Assembly: GCA_003615045.1 (NCBI GenBank)
Contig: ML014329.1
Span: 1-27,993, forward strand
From: Caulochytrium protostelioides
Lineage: Eukaryota > Chytridiomycota > Caulochytriomycetes > Caulochytriales > Caulochytriaceae
Direction of reading: 5' to 3'
Length of the DNA: 27,993 nucleotides
The number at the start of each line of letters is the position of its first letter. The stretch's first letter is position 1. Shown here one piece after another: positions 26,570-27,993 of the stretch. A program made the translations under genes and the position numbers. The notes beneath the pieces were generated by a model that worked only from the letters and a program-made list of their open reading frames with translations, did no database searches and was not told where the DNA came from.

Positions 26570-27700
26570 CCGCAGGGGTCCCCGACGGAGGCAGTCCGCA
26601 TTCGTTTTATAGTCGAATGAGCTTGCCAACCGCAGACTGCTGTGGAGCTTGCCCGAGGAGGCGGCACAGCGCCTCCGGTCTGACCCGCATGGCGAGGCAG
26701 TGTCGGACGTTCAACGCGGCATTGATCGCGGTTCGCAAACTTGCCGTTGGTGGCTTCACACCCCAGCAAACCTCGAACCACGATTTTCTGGCGTCGACGT
26801 TGCCCGGGTTGCAGGACCACATTCGTCTTGGCATAGACCTGGGTCGTGGGGACCCGCTTGACTGCCCTCGGCTCGGTCGGGTGGGCGGCCGCCCTGGACG
26901 CGCGAGAGATCGGCAAGGCCGTTGTATACCGGATATGCATCTTTATCACGATCCGGTTCATTTCTGCATGCACCAGTGCCGTGCGGGACTCGACGGCCGA
27001 AACGGTGCGGAAACGCTGGGCGCACGCCCCGTATGCCCAAGCCGTGTGAAACAGCGATCTCGCCCTGGTCTCCGTGGGCAAACTTGGGGGCGCCATAGGC
27101 GACCACCACAGGCTTCCTCTCCGCGGCCGACCCCGTCGTCGAAGCGGTTCAAGCACTGGGCAAGCACACGCTGCTTGCCAATGCAAAGCCGCAGGCGCTG
27201 GCGTGCCCAGCGCGGCTTCAGGTACTCCGTTCGGAGCGGTCCGTATCTGGCGAGCCAGACCTCCGGCTCCACCCTGGTGGTGCGCTGGTGGTGCGCGCGA
27301 GCGCTGTGCCTTTGATAATGTCCTCTTACACCTGCTGGAGCGGCTCCTGGAGATCGCGCTGCCCAGTCTCTGGCTGCTTTTGGGCTGCTTTGATGCCGGC
27401 TTCCACGTAGTCGGCTTTCGGGTCAGCTTCCGACGCCGCCGTCGGACCACTCTATGGTCATGAAGAAAATGTTGACTCCGCCCGAGTCATTTACCAGGAT
27501 GCAGGGCTCATCCAAGCTGTCTTCCAAGGGGTTCTTGGTCTTGGGAGTAGCCGTGACAGTCGGCACGGTGTCAATCACCTTCTGGTGCCGGAAGTGGACG
27601 CACGCACTGATCCCATGCTGTGCTGACGAGGCCCCGTGGTGCCCCCGGCCTACAAGGCGCCCACGGTCCCTAAAGCCGCCCACCGCAAATACGCCAGACA
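26570..27700 (-). mobile_element. Fanzor (TnpB-like) relic C: most of the catalytic half plus 3' tail
   Basis: The longest Fanzor copy, read right to left on the minus strand in broken frames: QHGISACVHFRHQK (near 27620), a RuvC-I-like NDSGGVNIFF (27494-27462, Asp kept), PRWARQRLRL (near 27218-27189), PVVVAYGAPKFAHG (near 27112-27070, the block before RuvC-II), RFRTVSAVESRTALV (near 27015, where the zinc-ribbon lead-in VDEFRTTK normally lies), VVRGLLGC then KFANRD (26742) and NAALNVRHCL, and the C-terminus RPEALCRLLGQ...VGKLIRL with a stop at 26607. The shared noncoding tail follows at 26570-26600. Several frame changes and an eroded zinc ribbon show it is dead. Its N-terminal region, if present, would lie beyond about 27700 or outside the window. 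It ends about 80 bp from the stop of the GT61 gene, tail to tail. Confidence 0.78.
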
Positions 27701-27993
27701 TGTGTCGGCCTTTCGTTTCGGAGGAAAGACGACCGGTTAACGACATGCCATGCGCGCGGGGATCAGCGTAATAGGCCCCAGAGGGTTGTTGCTTCCGCCG
27801 ATCGATGCCTGACAGTCGCTGCCTCCACTTTCCTAGGCTGAAGAACTATGGACGCCCACGACTTCTAGAGTCCGCTGTGGAGGCGGTGCGCATACTCGTG
27901 CTGCCGATGGCTATGCTATGTTATGCGGCCCGCGTATCCATCTCGAGTGGCAAGGCGGACGTCGATACGTAGCTCAGCGCGGATCGGCCCTGA
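27701..27993. other. Right edge of the window, no supported gene
   Basis: About 290 bp with no convincing reading frame on either strand. It is less GC-rich than the host genes and could be the eroded N-terminal part of Fanzor relic C or its flank. I see no recognisable motif in it. Confidence 0.4.

Noticed and set aside
26570-27700. First impression of an integrase-like or zinc-knuckle retroelement fragment
   Set aside because: The ordered blocks VVVAYGAPKF, RGLLGC and NRD/NAALN fit Fanzor/TnpB, and there is no reverse transcriptase or terminal repeat signal.

Overview
The window looks like a piece of nuclear genome from a GC-rich, early-diverging fungus (chytrid or blastocladiomycete grade). 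Three things point there: the large ATPase belongs to a family I know from fungi (DUF3684), membrane proteins ending in an RGS domain are common in such lineages and in amoebae, and the region carries Fanzor (eukaryotic TnpB-like) relics. Genes are long, almost intron-free, on both strands and padded with homopolymer amino-acid tracts. Species cannot be fixed from the sequence.

Layout. (1) 1-348, minus: N-terminus of a cytochrome b5-domain protein, one 160-bp intron, running off the left edge. (2) 1111-3900: a mobile-DNA island. A gene with visibly lower GC for a secreted protein of unknown family (2097-3485, plus) lies between two degraded Fanzor 3' ends whose 3' ends face outward. (3) 3964-5538, minus: multi-pass membrane protein with a C-terminal RGS domain. 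(4) 5539-7434: no supported gene. (5) 7435-9897, minus: OS-9/Yos9-type ER lectin with an MRH domain and long homopolymers. (6) 10795-13905, minus: F-box/WD-repeat protein with a large disordered insert. (7) 13906-15452: divergent intergenic region with short tandem repeats. (8) 15453-22523, plus: 2356-residue DUF3684 protein with an HSP90/sacsin-type ATPase fold at the N-terminus, a CUE-like helical segment and a HELAH metallopeptidase-like motif at the C-terminus. (9) 23909-26491, plus: type II membrane glycosyltransferase of family GT61 (DUF563) with a C-terminal fibronectin III domain, the layout of POMGNT2. (10) 26570 to about 27700, minus: the longest Fanzor relic.

There is no operon logic, but three genes fit a theme of protein folding and quality control: the OS-9 lectin (ER glycoprotein disposal), an F-box protein (probable ubiquitin-ligase adaptor) and the DUF3684 ATPase (chaperone-like ATPase fold). 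The GT61 enzyme is a likely secretory-pathway glycan builder. That grouping is inference.

The most interesting signal is the set of three related Fanzor 3' ends. Each keeps a recognisable RuvC-III region followed, after the stop, by the same short noncoding tail. In RNA-guided Fanzor systems the guide RNA scaffold is known to lie at this place, so the tail is a candidate omega-RNA end.
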